Part shown: one piece after another, positions 55,312-64,000 of the stretch | Layout of the letters: each line of letters starts with the position of its first letter | Position numbering within the stretch: position 1 is the first letter of the stretch | Origin: Limnanthes douglasii subsp. nivea | Lineage: Eukaryota > Streptophyta > Magnoliopsida > Brassicales > Limnanthaceae | DNA: 64,000 nucleotides | Reading direction: 5' to 3' | Assembly: GCA_036936605.1 (NCBI GenBank) | Contig: JAUPFV010000004.1 | Coordinates: 124,621,706 to 124,685,705 of the forward strand | Made by a program: the position numbers and the translations under genes | Notes under the pieces: model-generated | The model's database searches: none | Seen by the model: only the letters and a program-made list of their open reading frames with translations | Told to the model about the DNA's origin: nothing

Positions 55312-55929
55312 TGATAAGGATCTATACCGCTCAGGCATAATCTCCTATTATATGAAAAGTAAAGATTCATAATATAACGACAAGTCCTATAATTTACGTC
55401 ATGGATCAACAATATTTATTACTCTAAGAACGAATGATATTGGAAGAAATATAAAACATCGGGATGATAAAATAATATGAATCAAAGCATCATTAAAAAA
55501 CTTAGACAAAAATATCGGTAAAAGACAAAGTAATGAAGATAGGCGAAAGAATGATAAAACTATAAAGATAAGTAAAATATATCGGCCAAGTTCATATGGA
55601 CAACTAGTCGATGCTAAATTATACTCAATTAAAAATGAAAATAGATTATGAATATTACGATGTTCATAGAAGATGCTATATGTTACCAAAATATCCATAA
55701 CGATTAAAGGCTAACTTAGTAATCTTTGTTAAGAAATTGCAATGGATGATTGACACGTATCTTATGTTGCACCTGTCATGCATCCCTATTAATCACTGAT
55801 ATAAATTACTATAAATAGCAGGTCTAATCATTGTAACAAAAGTTGATTAATTAATTGATAAAATTACTCTTGATAATTTTTTAGTCTGATTTCTTTGGCA
55901 TTCTATTAAGGAATACAATTTATTCATCA
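55312..55929 (+). repeat. E2 3' LTR
   Basis: Starts 'tgataaggatctatacc' and ends near 'tttattcatca'. Partner of 48729-49335. The Copia2 RT frame resumes immediately after it. Confidence 0.85.
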
Positions 55930-57175
55930 CATAAGCTAAATAAAATGGATGTTACTATTGCATTCATGAATGGTGAATTGGAATAGAAAATTTACATGTA
56001 TCGACCGAAAGGATTTGAAGAAGGGAATGAAGATTATGCGTGTTTGTTGAAGAGACCCTTTTATGGGCTTAAATAGTCGCCAACACGGTGGAATTAAAGA
56101 TTTAATTCTATTATGAGATCCATTATATACATATATAGTTGTTATGATAAATATGTCTATTGGAATCAGGAAACACACGTGGAGAGACAAGTCATATTTC
56201 TATTATATGTGGATAAGATACTAGTAGCTGGAAAATATAAGAAGAAGATTGAAGTGGTAAAAACTCAGGTAATATGAGAGTTTGAGATGAATGACATGTG
56301 AGAGGCTAAAAATATACTATGTATTAATATCAAGAGGGACAGTCCAAAAAGATATTTATTCTCATCTCAACAAGACTATATACATAATATCCCAAGGAAG
56401 TTTACAATGTCCAAAGTAAAATCAGTTGTAAATCCTGTTGGTTCCTAATTCAAACTCAGGTCACTCGAGCACCAACCGAAGTATAAGATAAGAAGCATAA
56501 GCAATGGATACCTTAGACAAATATTGTTCGTAGCATTATGTATGATATGATTTGCACGAGACGTAATCTTACATCTACAGTAAGTGTTTTGAGCAGATTT
56601 ATGTCGAATTATGGGAAGTCGCATTAACATGCAATCAAGTGGTTCATGAGATACTTGAAGGGCTCGGCTGGGGTAGAATTGTGTTATAATCACAATGATA
56701 TGGATGATATAGTGTTGAAAGGGCATATTGAATCTGATTATGCAGGCTGTCTCGATACATAGAAGTCCACTTCAGGTTATCTATTAATTGTGCGTGGGGG
56801 AATGTTTAGCTGGAAGTCTTTTATATAAAATTTTGTTTTCTGTCGTCTATCAAAACTGAGTATATGGCTGTTACGAAATTTATAAATGAAGTTATTTGGC
56901 TGAAGAGATTCTTAAGTGAACTCACTGGTGTGGAGCAAGATGTGGTTCTTTTATTTGATAACACGAGTGCTATTCATTTGATAAGAAATCTAAAGTTCCA
57001 TGAGTGAACTAAATATGTAGACATCAAGCTGCACTTCATTAGAGACATGGTGGAGAAAGACCATGTAAAGATGGCTAAGACTGTTAGCGAGGAAAACCTT
57101 TCGGATGCTCTGATCAAGGTATTGCTGATTTCAAAGCTCATTTAATGCATGAGACTGATTCAAGTCTGAGATGCA
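55930..57175 (+). pseudogene. Copia2 reverse transcriptase, remainder, and RNase H (broken)
   Basis: Resumes with 'LNKMDVTIAFMNGELE' then 'KIYMYRPKGFEEGNEDYACL', 'FYGLK'. The catalytic region reads 'FLLYVDKILVAG', so Y-V-D-D is Y-V-D-K. Then 'IKWFMRYLKGSAGVELCYNH' near 56640, 'HIESDYAGCLDT' near 56730 and 'KSTSGYLLIVRGGMFSWKS' start RNase H, and 'VLLFDNTSAIHLIRN' near 56950, 'TKYVDIKLHFIRDMVEKDHV' near 57010 end it. Several stops. The second catalytic Asp of RT is lost. Confidence 0.85.
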
Positions 57176-57216
57176 AGAACTGATCTTTAAAGAGTAGTCA
57201 AATTAAATGCAACAAA

Positions 57217-58119
57217 TGTTGGAATTACTAGAAGCATAGGTGGAGAATTGTCAAATGACTATATAGGTTTTGGAAATATTATTACATGTATAAGCAAGAA
57301 TTATTGAAACTCTCTGGTGCTATAGTCATAACTTAGTTGTAGAGATGTATATTGATCCTAGGGGTTGATACAAGCTATTGAAGACTGGTGACCATTGGGT
57401 TGAAGAAAATATGTGTTGAGTCATAGCAGGATGACCAAAACAAGATGATCAAAACAGGCTGGTTGAAGCAGGATGGCCAAAGAAAGATGGTCGAACCAAA
57501 CTGATCATAAGCACCGCTCTGATTTGAAGTATGTTTGATCATGATACCATTAGGCCAAAGTGAAGTAGTTTATTTATTAGGTCTCATATGTTAATTGAGT
57601 ATGAGTTACTTCAGTCGTTGATTAATGAGCTCTAATCTGGAGTGTCTCATCAAGAATTAAGGTCTCTTAAAACCTATAAATAGAAGAGGATATTGTTATA
57701 TAGTGTGTAGCATGACTTTGATCTGATGCTGTTGTAATTGTGGAGAGACAATTATTTGAGAAAATATTTCATGAGACAGTGGAATAACTCTCTTTTGAAA
57801 GATACGTGAGATGAGATATAAACCCTGGAGATAGAGTTTTATTAATCATATTATCTTTTGTAAAAAATAATTATTAAGTCCTCTATGTTTTGAGAGTCTT
57901 TTTGTGACCTACTTATATATATAAAAGAGTGTATATTTCCCATTAATGTAGGATTTTTTCACAAATTGAACAATGTAAAACATCGTCTTATGTTCTTGGT
58001 TTTATTACATTTTATTTTATTTGTTGCTTGTCTTGTCTTGTACATGAAAATTAGATCGTTCTTTCGTAGGCTCGTTTAATCGTATATTAGTTATTGTCAG
58101 TGTACTGGTTTAACCCCCA
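57217..58119 (+). repeat. Copia2 3' LTR
   Basis: About 903 bp, starts TGTTGGAATTA, ends 'taacccccA' by comparison with the 5' LTR. Followed by ATATA as target duplication. No good polypurine tract remains before it. Confidence 0.8.
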
Positions 58120-58553
58120 ATATACCTGATTGTGGGAAATGATGAAAGTTTGTTAATAGACGATGGTTGGAAAACATCCGTTTCAATTCACAAGGGTGGA
58201 AAAAGTGAAAAGTAAAAATTGATTCTATTTATATAGTATAAAATGTTAAATTTTAATCGTTGATCTAAGATAAAATGAGCAGTTCATATATGATGTCAAG
58301 TTTGTCAATATTAGTGCATCGTTAGCCGATTGTGATATTTTAAATAATTATTACAAGACTTTTTATTAATAATCTTTTAATTGGTTTTATAATTAAATTA
58401 TATGGATAATGGTAATTAAAGGTACGCGTAAGATACATGGACGATAAAATTTGAGTATGAGGTTAATTATTGGAAAAACAATTTTTTCCATAAAAAATGA
58501 ATCTTAACTTTCGTAATTTGTTGATAGTTTTTAAACATATAAATAAAATTTAA
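58120..58553 (-). promoter_or_regulatory. Host0 3' spacer with possible antisense promoter
   Basis: The - strand reads 'atactatataaatagaatc' near 58225-58240, a TATA box (TATATAAATA). The flanking 58250-58310 is shared with E2. If real, the antisense transcript would have run left into the region now split by Copia2. The remaining sequence up to the 3' LTR has no signal. Confidence 0.45.
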
Positions 58554-59027
58554 AGATAAGGCTATTTATCTTTGGGACGTCATAATTCTTATTAGAAAAT
58601 GTAAATATTTATGTTAGGTTAAAAAATAAAAAAACATACTTTAAAAAATGAATATAAAGTATCAGGTAACCTTAAGTTATAGTCGACATTTTAGTTTGCA
58701 AAATGATCAAGGTAAAATTATGATATATATTATTACTGTGCATGTTTGATAATATAATATTTTATATATAGTATAATATATTGTTATTTAAACCGCACGA
58801 TAAATATCTTTAGCATATAAACGACGTATGAGATAAAATTAGATAAGGATGACGGACACAAAAATCTTAATAAATTATACATGATAAAAATAGAGAATAT
58901 AATTAATATAAAGATAGGCGATGAAAAAACTTAAAACCGGAAAATAATTCAGCACGTAAATATAAAAATACCGTAAAAGATTCCATATAAATGGTCCAGT
59001 TTACTACTTTATCTCTAACGATAATTT

Positions 59028-59058
<31 letters not shown>

Positions 59059-59256
59059 ACGGATGCCATCCAACTAAGTAAAATCCCCGATTGCTAAGTA
59101 TAATAATATTATAATCATAACCAATAATAAAAATTGGTCCATTAATAGATATACTAAACACATAATCTTTTTTAAATTTTGAGTCATTAATTTTTTTTAT
59201 TTTAAATCAGAGTTTCAAACTCAACTCAAGATATATAAGAGGGACTTTCCTCCAAG
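58554..59256 (+). repeat. Host0 3' LTR
   Basis: The partner of 4848-5613. It begins 'agataaggctatttatc' where TGATAAGG is expected and includes an (AT)n run at 59030-59058 absent from the other copy. Ends are approximate and no target duplication is visible. Strong blocks near the start, 'aatgatcaaggtaaaa' and 'actaaacacataatctttt' support the pairing. Confidence 0.7.
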
Positions 59257-59325
59257 AGAGTGAATCTTGATTATAAAATCCTATATTTTCTTATCTAAAT
59301 TTAGAAATCAATCACAACAAGTATA

Positions 59326-60470
59326 ATGAATATGGAATCTCTTCATGAACTCCTTTCCATCCATCAGGCTCTCCATAAAAAAGTCACAAAAATGCACAAA
59401 GGCTTCGAGCCTCAAAAGTCCAGCTCAAACTCATACTCTGAGATTGTTAGGAACATGCCATCTTCTTCGTTTAAACCTACATATGTACAAAAAAACGATC
59501 ATATATCCTTTCGATTTGAAGAAAGTGTTAGAGAGTTTTTGAAATCTACAACAACATTCACGATGATTGGAAAGTTCAGTAAATGATCACCTAAAAAACA
59601 AGTATTTGATCGCTTCTTTGAGGCCATAAAGTTTGAAGGTGAATTTTCTTACGCCAACTAAGACTCAAGGCATCTGTTATTTGAATTTTCACTGAGATAA
59701 GATCCTTACAAGATCTGCTCGAAGCCTGTTTGGATAGTTGGTATTAATTCCATGAGAATATTAAAGTGGCTTCGCAATTTTAATCCAAAAATTGAAAGCC
59801 CTATAGTTCCAATATGGACTTAGGTTGGAAAAATTGCCTGAATATTTGTACAATGAGGAATTCATCTACTTATTGGCTTCCTCAATAGGTTCTCATATAA
59901 AAGTTTGGATTCCTCCAAAGAATCGGGTATTATATAATGCCTGTTACACGTGGATAGAGCTTGACATCTCTAACAAACTTCAGCACCATGTTTGAATAGG
60001 CTTTGGTAGCAACGATGAAGCCTATAATCATGTGAGTTACAAAGACGTCCCATAATACTGCAGGCAGTGTTCACATGTGGGTCATTCTAGTAGTGATTAC
60101 AAAAAAACTAGGAAACCATCTATCATTAGCAATACTAATGAATATCAAGGTGTTGTAAATATATCTACAACAAAGGAAGCTAGCAACCCAACTGTTAGTC
60201 ATATGAATTTATAGGATTCTCAGGATCAAAACAATAGACTTAAGTTTATCATAATAATCCCCGATGTTGAAGAAAGCTCAGATATATACAAAGGGATTGA
60301 GAAAAGATAAAAGGAAGGAGATCATACCTGATTGTGAAGATTCTCGCACAAGAATGTCAGACCAAGGGGTATTAGAAATCACTATTCCTGGAAGCAAAAT
60401 AACAAAGATAAAGCATATAAAATATTATGATCAAGGTACACAAGTCAACAAAGGGAAAACTAATGAATAA
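59326..60470 (+). pseudogene. LINE ORF1 (DUF4283-like, zinc knuckle), broken
   Basis: From ATG 59326, the frame starts 'MNMESLHELLSIHQALHKKV' and reaches 'FRFEESVREFLKSTTTFTMI' and 'GKFSK' before a stop at 59584. It continues in the same style with 'FDRFFEAIKFEGEFSYAN', 'WIVGINSMRILKWLRNFNPK' and 'IESPIVPIWT', the DUF4283 pattern of plant LINE ORF1. Then 'GFGSNDEAYNHVSYKDVP' and the knuckle 'YCRQCSHVGHSSSDYKKTRK' near 60060, whose last Cys is Tyr. The 3' part 60264-60470 is basic and unstructured. The protein would bind element RNA. Confidence 0.8.
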
Positions 60471-60784
60471 TATAGTGGTTTAAGGGGACTAAACACATGT
60501 GAGGAGGAGATCATTGACGCTATTAAATATTTGAATGTTGATTATAACCTCTCTTCACCTATCTGCTCAGAGTCTCATTCTTCCGGATGCCAAACACCTA
60601 ACAAGGATAACATGGGAAGCTTTTCGTCAACCTCAATTCTTAGAGTAAAGTAATAGATACCGACTTACATAGGATACTGAATAATAAGCTAAACATGGCT
60701 AGGAATAATAAAAGAACTAAACCTTTTGTTGTTAAAATCTCTATAATATTCAGATTTCAAAAGAAAATACTTCAAGAGTCCTTA
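60471..60784 (+). other. LINE region between ORF1 and ORF2
   Basis: No domain is recognised. It contains Ser/Cys-rich readable fragments ('SPICSESHSSGCQTPN') that may be the decayed end of ORF1, and several stops. Confidence 0.5.
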
Positions 60785-62380
60785 ATGATCAAGGCTCTAT
60801 GCTGGAATATATGGGGTATTGGTAATCAATCTTCCTTAAGAAGACTAAAATCCATAGTAAGGAAGGAAAACATCAAACTCTTACTGGTTCAAGAGCCTAT
60901 GTTAACAGCTCTTTCCTAGATAATATTGCTTCTAAATTGAAATTTTCTAACCATTTTGCAAACATATCTAATAAGATATGGATGTTGTGGGAAGATAACT
61001 TACTAATTAATTTTTTACTGATAATGTGTAGTTTATTCATATCACTGTTAAGCATACTAACCTTAATAAAGATTTTTTCATTACTTGTGTTTATGTTAAG
61101 TGCCATACACTTCATAGATTGGAGTTTTGGGATGCTTTTCGATCCGTATATGTCAACATAAATGAGTGGTTAATATTGGGGGAATTTAACACAATAAGTT
61201 CCCCAATGGAACAAACATGATATGTTAACTATTGTAATCATAGTTCTTTTAATTTTAATGAAATGATTAAAGATTGTTATTTGGAAGACGTGGGTTTCTC
61301 AGGTTCAAAATATACGTGGACTAACAAAACAAGGTGGAAATGTCTTGATCGTGTACTTCACAATCAAGAATGGGCAGACTATTTTACTGATACCAAAGTC
61401 CTTCACATGGTGCATACTTTTTATGATCATACGCCTATGTGTATATCAATTACTAAATACAAAAACCATCCTATCAAAAGTTTTAAATTCCTAAACATAT
61501 GGTCAATGGATAATAAGTTCCTTACTTTTGTGAAAGTCAACTTACTGATTAATGTTATTACTGATAATGTGCAGTTTATTCATATGACTGTTAAGCATAC
61601 TAACCTTGATAATAATTTTTTCATTACTTGTGTTTATACTAAGTGCTAAAGGCTTCAGAGATTGGAGTTGTGGGATGCTCTTCGATCCATATCCGTCAAC
61701 ATAAATAAGTGGTTAATATTGGGGTATTTTAACACAATAAGTTCTCCAATGGAACAAACACGGTGCGTTAACTATAATAATTATAGTTCTTTTAATTTTA
61801 ATGAAATGATTAAATATTTCTATTTGGAATGTGGAATCGTCTTGATCGAAATACACGTGGACTAACAAAACAAGGTGGAATCGTCTTGATCGTGTACTTT
61901 ACAATCAAGACTGGACATACTATTTTGCTAATACTAAAGTCATTCACATGGTGCACACTTGTTCAGATCATACACCTATGCACATATCAATAACTAAATA
62001 CAGAAACAATCTTATCAAAAAGTTTTAAATTCCTAAACATATGGTCAATGGATAAGGAATTCATTACCTTCATTACCTTTGTGAAATTCAACTGGAATGA
62101 AATATGGAAGGCCCTCCTCTGTTAAAAATGCATTGAAAGTATGGAATAAAGAGTATTTTGGTAATATATCTGATAATGTTTTGGAAATAGAAGAAATAGT
62201 CAAAGTTATAGAAGCTGCTTACCTTCAATCAAACAATATTGAAAATAAGTCTAATCTCTCCAAAAAAATGTTGAGCATCTTCTGGCCCTCACAATGGAGG
62301 AATAATAATGGATACAAAAGTGCTACGCTACCTGGTTACATGGTGGGGTAAAAAACACAAAACTATATCATAATTTTGTA
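60785..62380 (+). pseudogene. LINE ORF2, endonuclease part, with internal duplication
   Basis: ATG 60785 begins 'MIKALCWNIWGIGNQSSLRR', the start of an APE-type endonuclease (WNIRG motif with W for R), including 'LLLVQEPML' with the metal-binding Glu. After a TAG at 60917: 'DNIASKLKFSNHFANISNKI'. The rest exists twice because of a 542-bp tandem duplication. Copy 1 keeps 'LILGEFNTISSPMEQT', 'GFSGSKYTWTNKTRWKCLDR' and 'YDHTPMCISI'; copy 2 keeps 'LWDALRSISVNIN', 'RLDRVLYNQDW' and 'SDHTPMHISI'. The 'GDFN' Asp is Glu or Tyr, so the site is damaged in both. The frame breaks repeatedly. Confidence 0.85.
60997..62089 (+). repeat. Tandem duplication (period 542 bp) in the LINE endonuclease
   Basis: Copy 1 is 60997-61538 and copy 2 is 61539 to about 62089. 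Both start 'aacttactaattaa' or 'aacttactgattaa', pass 'actgataatgtg', 'tggagttttgggatgct' or 'tggagttgtgggatgct', 'aatggaacaaaca' and 'cctaaacatatggtcaatgg', and end 'tttgtgaaa'. The copies have diverged independently, with small indels. Confidence 0.9.
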
Positions 62381-64000
62381 AAGAAAATGAGAATCACAAG
62401 TATTAAAATCAATAATAACTGGGTTACTGATGAGGATATTATCATTAACTCAGCAGTATCTTATGTTCAGAATATTCTATCATACTCATCTTATATTGAT
62501 TTTAATCTAGAGAAACAATACATGAATCATTCAATGTTTAGTGTTATAACTAATGCAATCAATGATGCTGATAATGAAGCTATTCTTGCCTGTCCCATAG
62601 AACATGAGGTTTCAAGAATCACTCAAAGCCTACAAACATCTAGTGCTGCTGGCATGGACGGCTTCAATAAGTGCTTCTTTAACTCATATTGAAACATTAT
62701 AAAAGGTGACCTCTGTGAAGGCTTAAAATCCTTTATGAAGGCCAGTCAATTCTTTAAAGGAATATTAGCTACAAGAATTTTCCTAATGCATACGATGACT
62801 AGTCATTCCTATCGGAATCAATTTAGGCCAATTAGCTTATGCACATTAATGAATAGGATTGTGTCTAAATTGATCAATAATATGTTGTCCTTAATTCTTC
62901 CTAAACTATTCTCTGAGGTACAAGGTGGCTATGTTAAAGATAGACTAATTCAGGATAATATATTAATAGCTAAATAGTTTATACATGATCTAAACAGGAA
63001 AATTAAAGTGGGTAATATAGTAATAAAAATTGACATGTCAAAGGATTTTGACAACCTGTCTCATAGTTTTATTTTGAGAGTTCTTAAGGCCTATGGTTTT
63101 AACTATAAAGTTATTAAACTAGTGAAAAAACCCGATTCATTCAGTCTTTGATTCTTTTATCATTAATGGAAATGCAATAAGATATTTTCAAGCTAAAAAA
63201 GGTGTGAGACAAATGGACCTTTTGTCCCCTAGTCTATTTATCCTAGCAGAAGAAATGCTTCTAAGGGGCTCACTCAATTTATTTGTTTCAAACAATAATC
63301 TTAAATATACTAGTAGAAGTAAACTAGTTATACCTTGTTTGTCGTGTGCTGATGATCTACTAATATTTACTAATGACATAACTTCTACTATGATGACAAT
63401 TAGAAACGTTCTACATGATTATCAAGCTATCTCTGGTAAATCTATTAATAAGGATAAAATGGAGATCATCACTTCTCAAAAATTCCCTCAAGACAGACTC
63501 AAAGCTCTCTTCCATTCATTCTAGTTTCAAAACTAGCAGTCTACCGGCAACTTATCTAGGAATTACTCTAAATCCCCATTTAAAGTCTTCTAACTTTTTC
63601 CCTCTTTTGACAAAATCATAGAAAAAAAAAATCTGATTGGAAAGATAAAAACCTTTCTCAAGGAGGTAGACTTATCCTTTAAGTCAATCATAATGTCTAT
63701 TCCTATATATTGGCTCCAAAGTTGATGGATTCCTAGCCCAATTATAACTAAAATAGAAAGGCTCTTTAACATATTCTTGTAGGGTTCCAATAGTGAGGCT
63801 AATAGGCTTCATTGGTCATCTTGGATTGTTATATGCAAGTCTAATGGTAATGGTAGACTAAACCTAAATAGTCTAAGGGATATTCAAATGGATTTTTCAT
63901 GTAAACTATGGATTTGGTTCAGAGAGAATACATCTCTTTGGAAAAAACTATTACATAGTATTTATTATATAAATGACCACCCTCTTCAACTAAATTATCT
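62381..64000 (+). pseudogene. LINE ORF2, reverse transcriptase part (open at window end)
   Basis: Readable pieces in order: 62387-62692 with 'RITQSLQTSSAAGMDGFNKC' (the A-G-D-G block before RT); 62735-62977 with 'RNQFRPISLCTLMNRIVSKL' and 'FSEVQGGYVKDRLIQDNILI'; 'IKIDMSKDFDNLSHSFIL' near 63030 (first catalytic Asp; AFD is DFD); 63204-63524 with 'LSPSLFILAEEMLLRGSLNL', 'LSCADDLLIFTNDI' (catalytic A-D-D) and 'AISGKSINKDKMEIITSQ'; then the thumb region to 64000. Order and motifs are those of plant L1 RT. Stops at 62690, 62975 and others break it. Confidence 0.9.

Larger units (their letters stand above)
48729..55929 (+). mobile_element. E2: Tat-related LTR element without visible RT or integrase, inside Copia2 RT
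   Basis: Direct LTRs of about 610 bp (48729-49335, 55312-55929) start TGATAA and are followed at the 5' side by a Tat-type primer site. Inside are gag and protease remnants, then spacer repeats and antisense sequence. I could not find RT, RNase H or integrase; the place where they belong is occupied by an (AT)n run at 51889-51918 and unrecognisable DNA. The Copia2 RT frame continues on both sides. No clear target duplication is left. The spacer and the sequence before the 3' LTR resemble Host0, so E2 may be a deletion derivative of that family. Confidence 0.85.
45075..58119 (+). mobile_element. Copia2: Ty1/copia retrotransposon in the Host0 spacer, split by E2
   Basis: The LTRs 45075-45971 and 57217-58119 are diverged but align over most of their length, and start TGCTAGAATTA and TGTTGGAATTA. 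The pentamers GTATA (45070-45074) and ATATA (58120-58124) agree at four of five bases as target duplication. A decayed initiator tRNA-Met site follows the 5' LTR. Gag, protease, integrase and RT fragments run to 48728; the rest of RT and RNase H resume at 55930 after E2. It is inserted in the part of Host0 that would hold the antisense gene. Confidence 0.9.
4848..59256 (+). mobile_element. Host0: old Ty3/gypsy Tat-type retrotransposon, split by three later insertions
   Basis: The parts lie in the correct order for a Tat element: 5' LTR, primer site, gag (to 7144), gag knuckle and protease (26859-27620), RT and RNase H (to 29278), second RNase H and integrase (40293-41750), spacer with antisense traces, 3' LTR. 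The frame crosses the E1 insertion within the gag knuckle and the E3 insertion within the second RNase H, so these pieces belong to one element. The LTRs at 4848 and 58554 are clearly related but diverged. Every gene is broken by many stops and frameshifts, and the catalytic YIDD is lost. It is the outermost and therefore oldest member. Its exact ends are approximate. Confidence 0.8.
59326..64000 (+). mobile_element. Plant L1-type LINE, decayed, cut by the window end
   Basis: A non-LTR retrotransposon with ORF1 (DUF4283-like and zinc knuckle) and ORF2 (endonuclease and RT) in the same orientation. It begins about 70 bp right of the Host0 LTR; the 5' end is not defined. The 3' end with poly(A) lies beyond the window. 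Multiple stops and a tandem duplication in the endonuclease show that it is dead. Confidence 0.9.

Noticed and set aside
48729..55929. E2 as a classical TR-GAG or LARD element
   Set aside because: It has gag plus protease remnants and Tat-type spacer and antisense traces, so a pol-deleted Tat derivative fits better. Whether the deleted form was itself mobile cannot be decided here.
4848..59256. Endogenous caulimovirus (pararetrovirus) as source of the RT regions
   Set aside because: LTRs, target duplications, integrase and Tat-type double RNase H are present, and no movement protein or coat-protein motif was seen.

Overview
The window is plant nuclear DNA, most likely from a eudicot. It is AT-rich repeat DNA with no intact host gene, tRNA or rRNA that I could find. 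The evidence is the repeat content: Ty3/gypsy elements of the Tat type (two RNase H domains, antisense extra ORFs, a primer-binding site of the TGGCGCCGTCTGTGGGA kind), Ty1/copia elements primed by initiator tRNA-Met, and a plant LINE with a DUF4283-like ORF1.

Positions 1-4847 are AT-rich DNA with degenerate tandem repeats, a ~600-bp duplication and one pyrimidine-rich stretch. From about 4848 to 59256 I read one 54-kb nest of retrotransposons. The oldest element, Host0 (Tat type, + strand), runs from its 5' LTR at 4848-5613 to its 3' LTR at 58554-59256. Three elements split it. E1 (Tat, - strand, 7145-26858) sits in the gag zinc knuckle. E3 (Tat, + strand, 29279-40292, perfect 5-bp duplication GAGCA) sits in the second RNase H domain. 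Copia2 (+ strand, 45075-58119) sits in the 3' spacer.

The inserts are themselves split. E1 carries E1a (Tat, - strand, 9697-24639) inside its own gag zinc knuckle. E1a carries Copia1 (+ strand, 13999-19123, perfect duplication CGTCG) and a small hAT-like element (11533-12127). Copia2 carries E2, a Tat derivative without visible RT or integrase (48729-55929), inside its reverse transcriptase. Interrupted reading frames resume across several of these insertions, which supports the nesting independently of the LTRs. A decayed LINE fills 59326-64000.

Only Copia1 looks intact: two 482-bp LTRs with no difference I could see, a tRNA-Met primer site, a polypurine tract and one 1361-residue Gag-Pol frame with protease, integrase, RT and RNase H motifs. 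E3 is full-length but carries many nonsense codons and a few frameshifts. The other elements are heavily decayed.

The Tat elements share an antisense module between integrase and the 3' LTR. It is best preserved in E3: TATA box at 39050-39057, an ORF resembling the putative gypsy-type transposon (Transposase_28) proteins, a probable 70-nt GT-AG intron and a C-terminal coiled coil. A recognisable copy exists in E1a on the + strand, and fainter traces in Host0 and E2. The repeated insertion at the same gag motif and this antisense module are the most interesting features here.
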